64,000 nt of DNA. Origin: Floccularia luteovirens (lineage: Eukaryota; Basidiomycota; Agaricomycetes; Agaricales; Squamanitaceae). Made by a program: the position numbers and the translations under genes. Position 1 is the stretch's first letter, and each line of letters opens with the position of its first letter. The DNA lies in contig VSJF01000013.1 of assembly GCA_009739215.1 (NCBI GenBank), positions 62,001-126,000 of the forward strand, read 5' to 3'. The notes below the pieces were generated by a model. That model saw only the letters and a program-made list of their open reading frames with translations, was not told the origin of the DNA and ran no database searches. Below, in pieces: positions 11,191 to 22,405 of this stretch.

Positions 11191-13375
11191 ATGTATACTA
11201 CATCCTCCATATTCCTTAAATCGCTCGCAGATGCGGGGATAACACATGCCTTTGTTAACTGGGGCTCAGATCACCCTGCTCTTCTCGAGGATTTAGAACG
11301 GCAGCGCGTTGAGGGAACTAATAGCGAAGCAAAGACGAAACCTGAGATAGTGACATGCCCCAACGAGATGGTTGCATTGAGCGCTGCGCAGGGATATGCA
11401 CAAGTGACGGGCAAGCCTGCTGCAGTGATCGTACATGTAGATGTTGGCACACAGGTGAGAGGCGCAAGATATTTTGCAAAGTACTCGCTCTTACATGTAA
11501 TTGTAATCTAGGCTATGGCTGGTGCAATCCATAACGTGGACAGGAGTCGTACCCCAGTCATTATATATGCTGGTGCGTCTCCTTTCAGCACGGAGAAGGA
11601 ACACAAGGGCACTAGGAATGAATGGATTATGTGGATCCAGGGCATGTATACGATAATATCCAGTGAAGGGGGCATGTCATAACATTGCTACTGGCATTAT
11701 ACAGACATCCCCGATCAGTCTGCAATTGTACGACAATACATGCGGTACACGTCGCAAATTAACAGTGGAGCAACAGCCTCCAAAATCGTAGGGCGTGCTC
11801 TCCAGATGTCTGTTCTTCTTTCTGTAACACGAATAATCATTCTAACTATTTTCATCACAGAGCAAAGAGCGATCCTAAAGGTCCAGTATATCTTTGGGCG
11901 CGTCGCGAAGTGATGGAAGAAGAAGTGGATGCGTCTTTGCTCCAATCTGCCATTAATGCTGATAAATGGCCCTCAATAGAACCCACCGCTTTATCCCAGA
12001 AAGGTATGTCGCTTTCCCTCTACATAGGGCCATACATTAACAACGCGTTCCAGCTGTAACACAAATAGCGTCTGCCCTTTTAAGTGCCAAGTCGCCACTT
12101 ATCATTACATCTCATATTGGAAGAAACCCTCGTGCGGTTCCAAATTTGACTGCGCTGTCTACTCTTCTTGGCATCCCTATCTTCTCGGTTTGTCCTTCAG
12201 TTGTGAATGTTCCATTTTCGCATCAATTCTTCGCTGGTACTTCATTCTTGTTCCCGAATACACACACTCGTCATCTCGACAGTGCCGATGTCATTGTAGT
12301 AATCGACTCCGACCTACCATGGATTCCTGCCAACAACCGCCCCAGTGACTCTGCAAGGGTATTCGTAGTTGATGGAGGGGACCCATTGAAAACCAACATA
12401 GGATTCGCCCACACAGATGCTGAGCTAGTCTGCAGAGCAGACGCTGAAGTTGCACTAGAACAAATTATATCAGCTGTCCGCGCAATTGATGGACAAAGCA
12501 ATACAAATGGAGAATCGGTACTGCAAAGCCAAGCCTTGAAACAGCGAAAAGAGAAACTGGAGTCGGAATATCACGAATATGTTCAATCCCTTAACCAAAT
12601 TGAACTCGAATTTCCACCAGCCTCTTCTCATACTTCTGCTTCGTTTACTGTACCCAACATCATTGGAGTGCTTCGTGACACCATCGAGAGGCTTACTCCT
12701 AGCAGAGGCAAGGAGACACTGATCTTAAATGAATCTATCAGTAACTACCCGGCAACATGGACGCACATGCGTTCTGAAGCACTGGGAAGCATGATTTCCT
12801 CTGGAGGGTCTTCTTTAGGTTGGGCATTAGGTGCTGCAGTGGGTGCATCTCTTGGTGGGAAAGTAGCGACATCAGGTAAAGGATACGACCTCGTAATAGC
12901 GATAGTTGGAGATGGGTCTTTCCTATTCGGCGTGCCTAGTTCAGCCTTCTGGATGGCAAGGAGGTATAACACGGTGGGTTTGCAGATTTTCGAGTCTTAC
13001 AGCTTCGTGATTGAATAACACAGCCTTTCTTGACGATCGTATTAAATAATGGCGGGTGGAAGGTTCGTATTGTTATGTATAATATGAAGTTTCACTAATG
13101 AGCTTTTGATATAGTCTCCCAAACTCTCATTGCTCGGTGTACACCCGTCTGGACATGGGAGCAAAGTGTCTGGCGACCAGTTGACAGTTGGCTTCGGCCC
13201 TGAGTGCCCGGACTATTCGCAGATAGCTGTAGCTGCGTCTGGGGGCTGGGCGTGGGGAGATCGTATTGGACCTGGAGGGAAACCAGCACTTGAGGCTGCG
13301 GTTCGAAAAGCTGTTGAAGTTGTTATCAAAGAGCAAAGATGTGCTATTTTGGATTGTATCCTGGAGTCAATATGA
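11191..13375 (+). CDS. Thiamine-diphosphate-dependent enzyme, acetolactate synthase / benzoylformate decarboxylase-like
   Basis: Seven exons (11191-11454, 11512-11641, 11705-11807, 11861-12003, 12054-12973, 13024-13062, 13115-13375) give 619 residues. The N-terminal ThDP-binding half has the catalytic glutamate in CPNEMVALSAAQGYAQ (E59). The central region (about 225-345) has the FAD/structural-domain pattern. The C-terminal half carries the ThDP/Mg motif GDGS (499-502) ending in LNNGGW (527-532). The family joins or cleaves 2-keto acids. Lack of a mitochondrial presequence and divergence from Ilv2 suggest a secondary 2-keto-acid or 2-hydroxyacyl-CoA enzyme rather than the branched-chain biosynthetic one; that is inference. 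Intron 2 (11642-11704) uses a GC donor. The frame is intact throughout. Confidence 0.88.
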
Positions 13376-13694
13376 CTGTTACTTGCTGTGTTGATTATAC
13401 AAATCTAAATGTATTCTATATCTATTTATGTCATTTCGTCACACACCCTTCATCCGAACTATCATTACTGTGCAATTATGAGAATCTTCACCTAGCATAA
13501 ATCACGAAGTTTCCCATTCTGTAGGTATGATCAGGATATAATGGAACCACAGTTCCCTTATACCCCTGAAATCATGTTTGGTTACTAAAGCAGGGCCAAA
13601 CCGCTGGCCTGCATATAAGAAGCACTAACTTAACAACGAACACTTCAGATTTCAAACTCCCACATCCCAGACATCACAAAACCCCAATTTCAAA
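13376..13694. other. Intergenic region before the DUF4139 gene
   Basis: 319 bp between two plus-strand genes. It should hold the 3' end of the ThDP enzyme and the promoter of the next gene. Nothing else recognised. Confidence 0.35.
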
Positions 13695-15763
13695 ATGCAT
13701 TCCACGACTCAAACTGAACCTGAAGTCGAAGTTCCTCCACCAGATTTGACCCAAGTTGTCAATTCTGTTGACCTTGTCGCAAATGAGGACAGCAAGATTA
13801 GTGGAGTGAGCGTGTACTCGAGTCGTGCAGAGGTGACGCGTGTCTTCAGGTTTGATGTCAAGACTGGTCAGAACCAAGTCAATATCAGCGGTTTGCCTAG
13901 AGTGCTTGATCACGATTCCTTCAGGTCCGTTTTATAAATCTGTTACCTATCGTTATTTAATGCAAGCTATTGCAGAGTTGAAGGGCGGGGAGCTGCAACT
14001 ATTCATGACGTGACACTATCCACTGCTGCTGTCATAATTGACACCACCATAACATCACCAGAACTCAAAGCACTTCTCCTCGAAAAGGAAAGAACAACGA
14101 AAGGAATTGAAAGGTGCAAAAAGTCGCTTGAAGCACTCCAGACTTATCTTTCCACCTTGAATGTCCAACATGTTGCAATTGCAGACCTTGAAAAGATTGT
14201 TGACGGGTATGATACTGCAGGGGCACAGTTGGACGACAAGCTTATTGAGTTGGAAGAGAAATTGAAAGATGTTGAAAAGCAGATTAGCGAAGTAAATCAG
14301 AAGCTACGCACTGGAACAAGTAAGAATTGGCAAGATGAGAACAAGTTGAACGTGAAGGCTTCTATTGGTGTTTTCGCTGCTTTAGAGGGTGAAGTTGAAA
14401 TCGCACTTGTTTACGGTGAGCCATGATCTACTATTTCCATGCAACATCATAGTTGACTACATATTTAAGGTGTCCATGGTGCAACATGGAGAGCTGGATA
14501 CGACATTCGAGTTGACATGCAAACAAAGGAAAAATGCGTGACCCTTATTTACAAAGGAGGGATTACACAGAATACAGGAGAGGTTCGCATTCATTCAAAC
14601 CCTTATCAATATATAGGCTCACTATCTATCTCATTAAATCAGGATTGGAACGATGTACCACTGACTTTGGAAACAGCAACACCTACATTTGGACTTGACA
14701 TTCCAATTCTTGATCCATGGCTCGTCTCTATATATAGACCTCCAGTCCAAAAGTATGCGAAAAGAGCGATGTCTACAAACACTGGCGGACCCTTCGCTGG
14801 AGCTCGCGCCGCTACGAGAGTGCAAATGCATTCGTTCACCGCAGTGTCCCAGGAGGAATATGGAAGCGCGCCTGGGGCTCCAATGGAACACCGCGCTCTC
14901 GCGGTGTCCTCAAAGGGTAATATCAGTGCCACTTTCCAAGTTCCAGGAGTGATCACCATCCCGAGCGATGGATCTGCTCATAATGTAACTATTGCAAAAC
15001 TAAGCCTGGATGCGACAATGTCGTGGGTCTGCGTTCCGAAGAAAGACATGAAGACTCACCTGAATGTATGTATATCTCCCAATATCGAAGAGTGATTTTG
15101 ACTGAAAACCATATCAATGTAGGCAAAGATTAAGAATGCCTCCGAATATACTTTGCTCAGCGGTCAGGCCAGTGTTTACGTGGATGGGAGCTTCATCTCG
15201 CGGTCCGACGTACCAGCAGTTAGTCCAGAAGAGTCATTCAACTGTCCCTTAGGGTACGTTATTTCCATTTTCACGTCTAATGTCTTATTCAATCAATTGA
15301 CTTCGATCGCAGTGTTGACCCCTCCATCCGCATAACGTACAAGCCTCGCATCAAGAAAGTCTCACAAGGTGGATTCTACAACAAAACTATCAACTACAGT
15401 TTCGCACAACACATCACAATCTTCAACTCCAAATCAACTGCGATTGATGATCTTAAAATCGTTGACCAGGTTCCTGTTTCTGAAGAAGCACAAGTTACTG
15501 TCAAGTTGGTTAACCCTGCTCTCTCCTTACCTTCCGGAGATTCCACCACTGGCGGTGTCCTCAAGGTCCCAGCCCCGACGAAAGTGGGCAACGGTGCTAT
15601 CGCACAATGGGATGGTGCAGATGAGGCAGGTTATAATGTGGAGACTTTGGGAAAAGATGGGAAGTTAAATTGGATTTGTTCTGTCCCTTCACAAGGAAAG
15701 ATGAATTTGGTGCTGCAATGGGATGTCACGGCTCCAGTTCGCACTGATATCACTGGATTGTGA
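13695..15763 (+). CDS. DUF4140/DUF4139 (mucoidy-inhibitor MuiA-like) protein
   Basis: Five exons (13695-13924, 13976-14415, 14470-15065, 15123-15253, 15313-15763) encode 615 residues. The N-terminal DUF4140 part (about 25-95) reads GVSVYSSRAEVTRVF ... VNISGLPRVLDHDSFRVEG. Residues about 115-200 are a charged coiled coil. The C-terminal DUF4139 half begins with HGATWRAGYDIRV and contains YKGGITQNTGE, then beta-rich sequence to the end. The domain pair occurs in bacteria and fungi. The name comes from a bacterial gene affecting exopolysaccharide, and no biochemical role is established, so I assign none. No signal peptide or membrane segment is visible. The frame is intact. Confidence 0.85.
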
Positions 15764-16070
15764 TTGAAACGAAACCATTTCAGGATGGGTCGCTATGTGG
15801 ATTTTTATTTATTCTTTTGGTGGTGTTATGTTCCGTATCTATCATTATCTGATCAAACAAATTTAACATGGACTGATATGAACTTCTCTTTTGATCAATG
15901 AAAAAGGCGCTTGTGGGCTCGCATCGTACCCTGTATTCATAGAATCCAAAAGTCCTACCACCCGAACTAAACTAGATAGAATGCTAGAGAACTCGAAGAG
16001 ATATTTCCAATGCAACAAATACTTGGGGTGGTTTATTCGTGATACTACGTAAAAGTTTAATAAAAATACA
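15764..16070. other. Convergent intergenic region
   Basis: 307 bp between the DUF4139 gene and the minus-strand WD40 relic. AT-rich 3' flanking sequence; nothing recognised. Confidence 0.3.
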
Positions 16071-17640
16071 ATCACCTAAAAACTCTCCGCAACGTCTTTC
16101 TTCGATGTACAAAATATCTAGTTGGCCTGACACTTCACCAATAACATAATAATTACACCACCGCACAACGATGGATTGTAATTTGTTTCGTACCCAACAT
16201 ACTCTCTTTTGATCCTCTTCACGTACAATCCATGCATCATAAAAGTAATGCATCCTCCGTTCGAGTTCTGTATCCCACCTATGTTTCCTGAAGTCAAACT
16301 TTCTCTCCTTCCTTCCATTTGAAGATTGCCCTATCTTTGCCACGTTGCACATATAGCATTGTGTTATCATTCGAAAGTTCTTCAGTCTGGCATGGCTCCA
16401 TATGACTGAGCACGACATATTTCACAAGCTCGCCTGTCAGTGCATCGAATACACCTAACCCTCGTGAGTTATCGGGACCGTGTGCTGGACCCGCGATCCA
16501 ATGTCCATCGAGGGACCATGAGATTTCATTAGCGTCACCATTTGCATTGGATATGCTCCGTACCACAAGGCTGAGTTGTCATGATACCCTATATAACAAT
16601 CTTTTTATATCCAACGACCGCAAACTTCTGCGCGTCAAGGGAGAAGGCAGCGTTACTAATGAATATTCCCCTGATGGTGCACAATAGCGATATGGGTTTG
16701 AGAGATATGGACTGCTTCAGAAGACACAGCTACTATCCGTGAGCCATCTAAGGAGATAGCTACGAAATGTATGATTGTTTTGTGTTCTATAACCGGTGAT
16801 GCTCAGTAAAAAAGGAAGTCGTAAATAAGTCATGTAGATTCAGTCAATAGTCCCAAAAAACTCAGATTTATTTTAACTGACTGAATCGGACACCAGAATG
16901 TGGAATTTTGACTTTTACCTGAGTTTTTTTATCCAAATTTTTTTTTTCGGTAGTCAGGAGGCGACACTCATCGGGAGAGAATGATGCGCTCCAAAGAAAT
17001 GCACCTGGGAAGGAACCAAGTAGATCCCAGGATTTAATTTTGAAGAAATAAATTCTCTCTCCGGTACATGCGGCAATAGTGTTTCTGTTTTGGGACAAAG
17101 CAAGCCCAGGGATGCAGGGCTTTTCCATGACCTTGGATTCCAATGTGACTCCAACGGGAGTGCATTCGCCCGATTCCAGGTCCACACATGAATCACATCT
17201 GTATACCTACTAAAGGCAACTTTCTTGTCGTCGTGTAGAAACGCAGCTCCGTACATTTTAAATCGAAAGGGTAGCTCCTTTATAATCTTGCCATTGTCGC
17301 AACTGAGGTCCCATAATCGGAGTGCCCATTCACCAGCTGTCCAGTCTACTGCACGGCCAAGATCCTTTGATATTGCTAACACTTTTTCTATCGCGGGAAT
17401 GGCCGTTCTTTCCTTCAACTCCTTGCCAACCATGATGTTCCAGACATGTACCCCACCGGCTTTGGCCCCTGTAACAAGCTGTGTTCCGTCTTGACTCCAT
17501 GCTATAGTAACCGTATTTTGTGCGTCCTGGATATGTACCTGCGCTCCCAGTATCGCACTTCGGACACGAATTGTCCCACCCGCTGAACCAATAGCAATCG
17601 ATTCCCCATCAGGGGACCACGCAACATATTGAACAGTACA
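16070..17640 (-). pseudogene. NLR relic: isolated WD40 domain
   Basis: Read on the minus strand, this is a WD40 array of the local NLR family with no NACHT domain upstream. It starts near 17,640 with CTVQYVAWSPDGESIAIGS. It continues through HVWNIMVGKELKERTAI, AISKDLGRAVDW, LRLWDLSCDNGKIIKELPF, FLHDDKKVAFSRY, a frame change near 17,180, then NANGDANEISWSLDGHWIAGP with RGLGVFDALTGELVKYV, and finishes near 16,080 with a tail like GQLDILYIEE. At least three frame changes and gaps (for example around 16,560-16,900) break it. It sits convergent to the DUF4139 gene and divergent from the beta-mannosidase. It is non-functional as it stands. Confidence 0.82.
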
Positions 17641-17951
17641 CGGAAAGAATTGGAGCCACGTGACTGTGACACATCGTGTAAACTTCCACTGAGTTTGGAA
17701 GGACTCAGAGGGTTTAGAGATTCAAATATTCACAACCAAGCGATATAATGAAGTCCACATGTGATACATCTCTTGCATGTGGTGTTTAAAACAAGTTCGA
17801 CTCGTGCTCAGCATTTATCAGCTTATCGGCCCGATATTATGCTTTCACCATCAACATTACAGTATGGCCAGTCAGATGACATTTGTCCAGTGATAATTCC
17901 GTGAGCGTTGGACTCTAATTTAAATACTGCACAGAAGAACAGCACACACCA
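17641..17951. promoter_or_regulatory. Region upstream of beta-mannosidase
   Basis: 311 bp between the WD40 relic and the beta-mannosidase start, presumably holding its promoter. No recognised motif. Confidence 0.3.
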
Positions 17952-20900
17952 ATGCACTCAGATAATATGTCTGTGACCCCTTCGAAACAGGTACGACTGC
18001 ACGAGAACTGGTACTGGAAACAACGAAACGCGGAAAGCTGTCATAATGTCCTTGAGGAAGTAACCAGTGGCTTTTCTTGGCAGAAAGCACATACGTTCCC
18101 TTCCGAAATACATGTAGAGATGATGAAAATAGGGCATCTGTCAGATCCTTATCTGGGCTTTAACGAGCACAAAGCACATTGTGAGTAATCGGAAGCACTG
18201 AACCACCAGATTCCCACTAAGATTGTTCTCAGGGATTGCGGATGAGGAATGGCTCTACAAATGTTCTTTCGATACACCTAGTGGGGGAGCAAAATATGCA
18301 AATCTGACGTTTGAAGGACTAGATACTCTCTGTGATGTTTATCTCGTACGTATTCAGTTCTTATGTGTCCCCAACTCTCCTTAAATCCTTCCTTGTTCCT
18401 ATATCAGAATGGTGTCCAAATTCTAACAACTAATAACATGTTTCGTACATATTCTTACGAGGCTTTACTGTCAGCAGAGGATACCGCATTTTCTAAAACA
18501 AGCGAGCCAAACATAATTTTACTCCATTTTAAATCGGCCAAACTGGCAGCGAAACAAGAAGAGGGCAAGTATGGCAAGGTTAGAGCTGGCTCTTCAAACC
18601 TCGGTGATCCGAGTCGTGTCTATGTGCGTAAAGCACAGTATCATTGGCGGTATGTGTTCCCCGCTACAGATCTAGCATTTTCTCAATTTGGGTGTTCCTC
18701 GACTTAGCTGGGACTGGGTTAGTTCCAATGAAAAGTTTGTGATTTCCACCATTGACAAGTCACTTTAAGGGCCCAGAATTGATGGCATGTGGGCCTTATC
18801 GACCCATCACTCTCACAACATATGACGTCCGCATCGAGGAAATTCAAACCAAGGCATTCGTCGACTTTAGCGCTTCTACTGATGAAGAAGATCCAGTTTT
18901 GACCCTGAAAGTTAACGTAGTGGCCAACATACCAACATCGAACAAGCATTCTTTTAGAGTAACCCTTACAGATGTTGGTGGTAAGAAAATCAAAATGGAG
19001 CACAAGACCCAAGTCAATTCCGGTAACCAAACCGATATCGTGGTTTGGAATGACCTGGGGAAAGAAGGGGTAAAGCTTTGGTGGCCTGTTGGCTACGGTG
19101 ACCAAAACATGTATTTCGTCGAAGTAGCTTTGCTTGGAGAGGTATTGATTACTCTATACTGTGAAATAGCAGATGAGCTAATTTTTCACCCAGAATGATA
19201 TAGTTCTCGATTCACAAACGAAACGGATCGGATTTCGTAGCGTCAACCTCGTTCAAGAGCCTCTTGGGGAACCGGATCAATACGGTACTGGTACGACATT
19301 CTTGTTTGAGGTCAATAATGTTAGGATATTCATGGGGGGTGAGTGGCTATTAACGCCTTCGTTATTCATAATTTCTTCCCTTCTGGTTATTTACAATCAA
19401 AACACTTTTATAGGGTCAAACTGGATTCCAGCTGACTGTTTTTTGACGACCATCACTGAGGAAAGGTACCGATCTTGGCTCACTCTTCTTAAAAAAGGGA
19501 ACCAGAACATGGTGCGTATATGGGGAGGCGGTATATATGAACCCGATATCTTCTATGATATATGTGATGGTAATGCTTTCTATATTCGTTCCGACAGGTT
19601 TTTTCCTAATATTCCATAGAACTTGGCATTTTGGTGTGGCAAGATTTTCAATTTGCTTGTGGAGTATATCCAGCACATGATGAATTTGTGGAAAACGTGA
19701 AAGTGGAGGCTGAGCAAAATGTGAAGCGCCTCAGACATCATCCATCGATTGCTTTGTTTTGCGGAAACAACGAAGATTACCAAATGGTATTGCAGTGGGG
19801 AGGCAAGTTCGTCGTTTTTCTTGTTCGAATGGAAAGTAGACCATCAGAAACGTAGGTATTAACGACCTCCCAGCCATAAAGATCTACGAACACGTACTTC
19901 CAGAAGTTGTTGAGAATTTGACTGACCCAGTAATTCCTTACCATCGTGGTTCTCCATACGGAGGAAAGGGCTGGGACACAAGTGACCCTACTATAGGGGA
20001 TGTCCACCAGTGGAATATCTGGGGAGGAAAGGAACTTCCCTACCAGGATTATGATAAACTTGGTGGCCGGTTTGTTAGGTATACATTTTTGCAACATATC
20101 TAAGGATCGAATTCCTTACAAGATTGCTTGTCAGCGAATTCGGCATGCCTTCTATGCCAGTGATGCCAACTCTTGAATATTGGATGGATAACGCTGAGGA
20201 CTCGCAGTGGCATGCACAATCGCCACTCATATCACAACATGTCAGAGCTGGAAGTTACGAACGACGTTTCGCAATTGCTATGAATGACAACTTTAGGTTG
20301 ACCAGTGACCTCAAGACGTGCGTGCCATTCCTAGTTTCTTGTGATATTTATTTTGATTGTTTGTCATACTAATGCCTCAGACATGTGTTTACTACCCAAC
20401 TTATGCAATCTGAGGCCGTTAGCTATGCATATCAAGTTTGGAGGAGGGGCTGGAGGGGCAAAGGCAGAGAATACGTATGTCATCCTTAATGGTTTTTATC
20501 TTGGGGCGCTAAGAGTATATCAATTATGCCAGACATCTGGGGTCCTTGTATGGCAGCTTAACGATTGCTGGCCTGTAGCATCATGGGCAATTGCAGACTA
20601 CTTTGTAAATGGTTTATGTTCTCGGGTTGTGTGACATATAAGCTGACAGCTGACACATTAACAGTTACGCGCGAAACCAGTTTATTATACCATTGCTCGC
20701 CAACTTGCACCTTTTGCAGTCGGAGTTTTTCGTAATGTATATGTTTTGAGTTGGGTGTAATCGATATATTGAAACATCTGTATATAGGTAATGAAAAACC
20801 GCGATAATGATAGGCCACGTCAAGTATGTTTAATAAACCTCTCTATACGAGTTTCCTCTCATCTATTATTGACCTTGATAGTTCCACGAGTTTGGGGCAT

Positions 20901-21493
20901 TCTATAATGTTGACACCACCTACGATGTGTGGATCACAAACCATACGCTCGAATCGCGTAAAGTCAAATACGAATTGAACGCGTTTCATTGGAATAATGT
21001 CGAATCTACTGTAGCTTTGCAGTGTTGGAAGTTGGGAGGAGGTGATATCGAATTACCACCGAATCAGTCCACGGATATAGATACAGAACTGCGCAGCAAG
21101 TTTCTGGATGATCAAGCTCGCCCACTATATCCTGTGGTATTCAGTGCACAAATCTTCGACTCCTCGACTGGAAAGGTCTTAGCCCGATACGTAGATTGGC
21201 CACAACCATACAAATTCCTCAAAATCCCTGATCCGAAACTCAAGGTAACCATCAAATGGCTAGATGGGAATGGCGACACAGCATTTCTCACTGTTAACGT
21301 GGACTATCCGTTGAAATGTCTATTCTTCTCAGTGGAAAACGAAAGTGAGGGGCTGGTAGAATGGAGTGATAATGCTTTAGATGTGGTACCTGGTGATGAC
21401 CAAACGATCACTGCAAAAGGCTTAAAAGGCAGAAAAGTGCGCGTTGCGTACTTGGGGAAGGAAAAGGCAGAAGCTGTTTTATATGAGCTCTGA
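17952..21493 (+). CDS. Beta-mannosidase, glycoside hydrolase family 2
   Basis: Fifteen exons (17952-18180, 18233-18345, 18408-18649, 18708-18717, 18770-19141, 19194-19338, 19414-19569, 19620-19802, 19856-20078, 20135-20317, 20381-20474, 20533-20604, 20665-20736, 20788-20823, 20882-21493) give 913 residues in one frame. It removes terminal beta-mannose from mannan oligosaccharides or N-glycan cores. Landmarks are the jelly-roll entry NWYWKQRN, QYHWRWDWGPELM, the acid/base Glu in FCGNNED (E474) and the nucleophile in SEFGMPS (E559), then LVWQLNDCWPV. There is no signal peptide, so an intracellular enzyme is likely. Exon 4 is only 10 nt (RWDW), and intron 8 (19803-19855) has a GC donor with the ideal AG|GCAAGT context. 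A second in-frame Met at 17967 could be the start. Confidence 0.93.
18708..18717 (+). other. 10-nt microexon of beta-mannosidase
   Basis: The ten bases between a TTAG acceptor and a GTTAGT donor complete the Arg codon and encode Trp-Asp-Trp, part of the family's YHWxWDWGP block. Without this exon the frame breaks. Confidence 0.85.
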
Positions 21494-22405
21494 TATGGAA
21501 TACGAAATCATTCCGTCATCAAGGAGTAGATCATCCAAAGACAATGATGGTCTCTGACTCCTGAGGGTGACGTTATGTATACTACTTAGGATGAAAGACA
21601 ATGTTCTATAATGTTGTCTTGTTCTACATCTAGTTGTACTCAGATGCAACCACAGCTTACTGAGTTCTACTTCTGATCCTATCATCGTCGTGTGTATCGT
21701 TCGGCATTATGGTCCTACCGCAGTCCGGCCCGGGTTACATAAGTTCAAGTTTTCCAAATTCGGGTTTTTTGTTTGAACTCTGAAAAAATACAAGGACATT
21801 AACGTGCACCGTTTCTTTTAAAGCTGCAGGGAAATCAATAAATACTGACAGAACTTTAGCTCATGAGGCTTTTGCGTAGGGCATACAATTCAGCAGGGTT
21901 GCCCTGCCAAACAAGGCATAAATCACTTTTCTCACCTCCATCATCTATCGTATCAACAGTGAGCTAAATTAAAGTAAGTAAGTATGAAGTATCCAAGCAA
22001 CGCTAAACCTAAACTTTGCTCTTGACAGCGGTGCTTGTGTTGGAACATTGCAGTGATCACAAACTAGACTTACAGGGTAAGTCGTTCAAATTCATTTGTA
22101 GTAGTTACGGTACTTACTAATTGTCTCCCCTTTTTGTTTCGTAGTATCAGAGGAACTTGGAACAATGCGCTATTCAATACACCCAACTTTGCAAGCACTC
22201 ACAATACAAGGGAATTGTCAAATTTGACATGTGAAGCTGATCATGTTGGGAGATGCTGGCTGCCTCAAGAGAAGAACTTCGTGCAGACTTCTGCTACACT
22301 TATAATCGACAACTTTGCTCGTTGATACGGTACATCTTATCCAACCCATTCACTGCGAAAACCGCCTCACATATAACGCTCCCATATCCAGCATCCATCC
22401 CAACA
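21494..22405. other. Intergenic region upstream of NLR 1
   Basis: 912 bp without a supportable gene. It contains the 3' flank of beta-mannosidase and the promoter and leader of NLR 1. An open frame into NLR 1 extends upstream to 22,253, but the conserved start is the Met at 22,406. Confidence 0.35.

Noticed and set aside
13095..13336. Overlapping minus-strand frames in the ThDP enzyme
   Set aside because: Shadows of the last exon, which has a clear family match on the plus strand.
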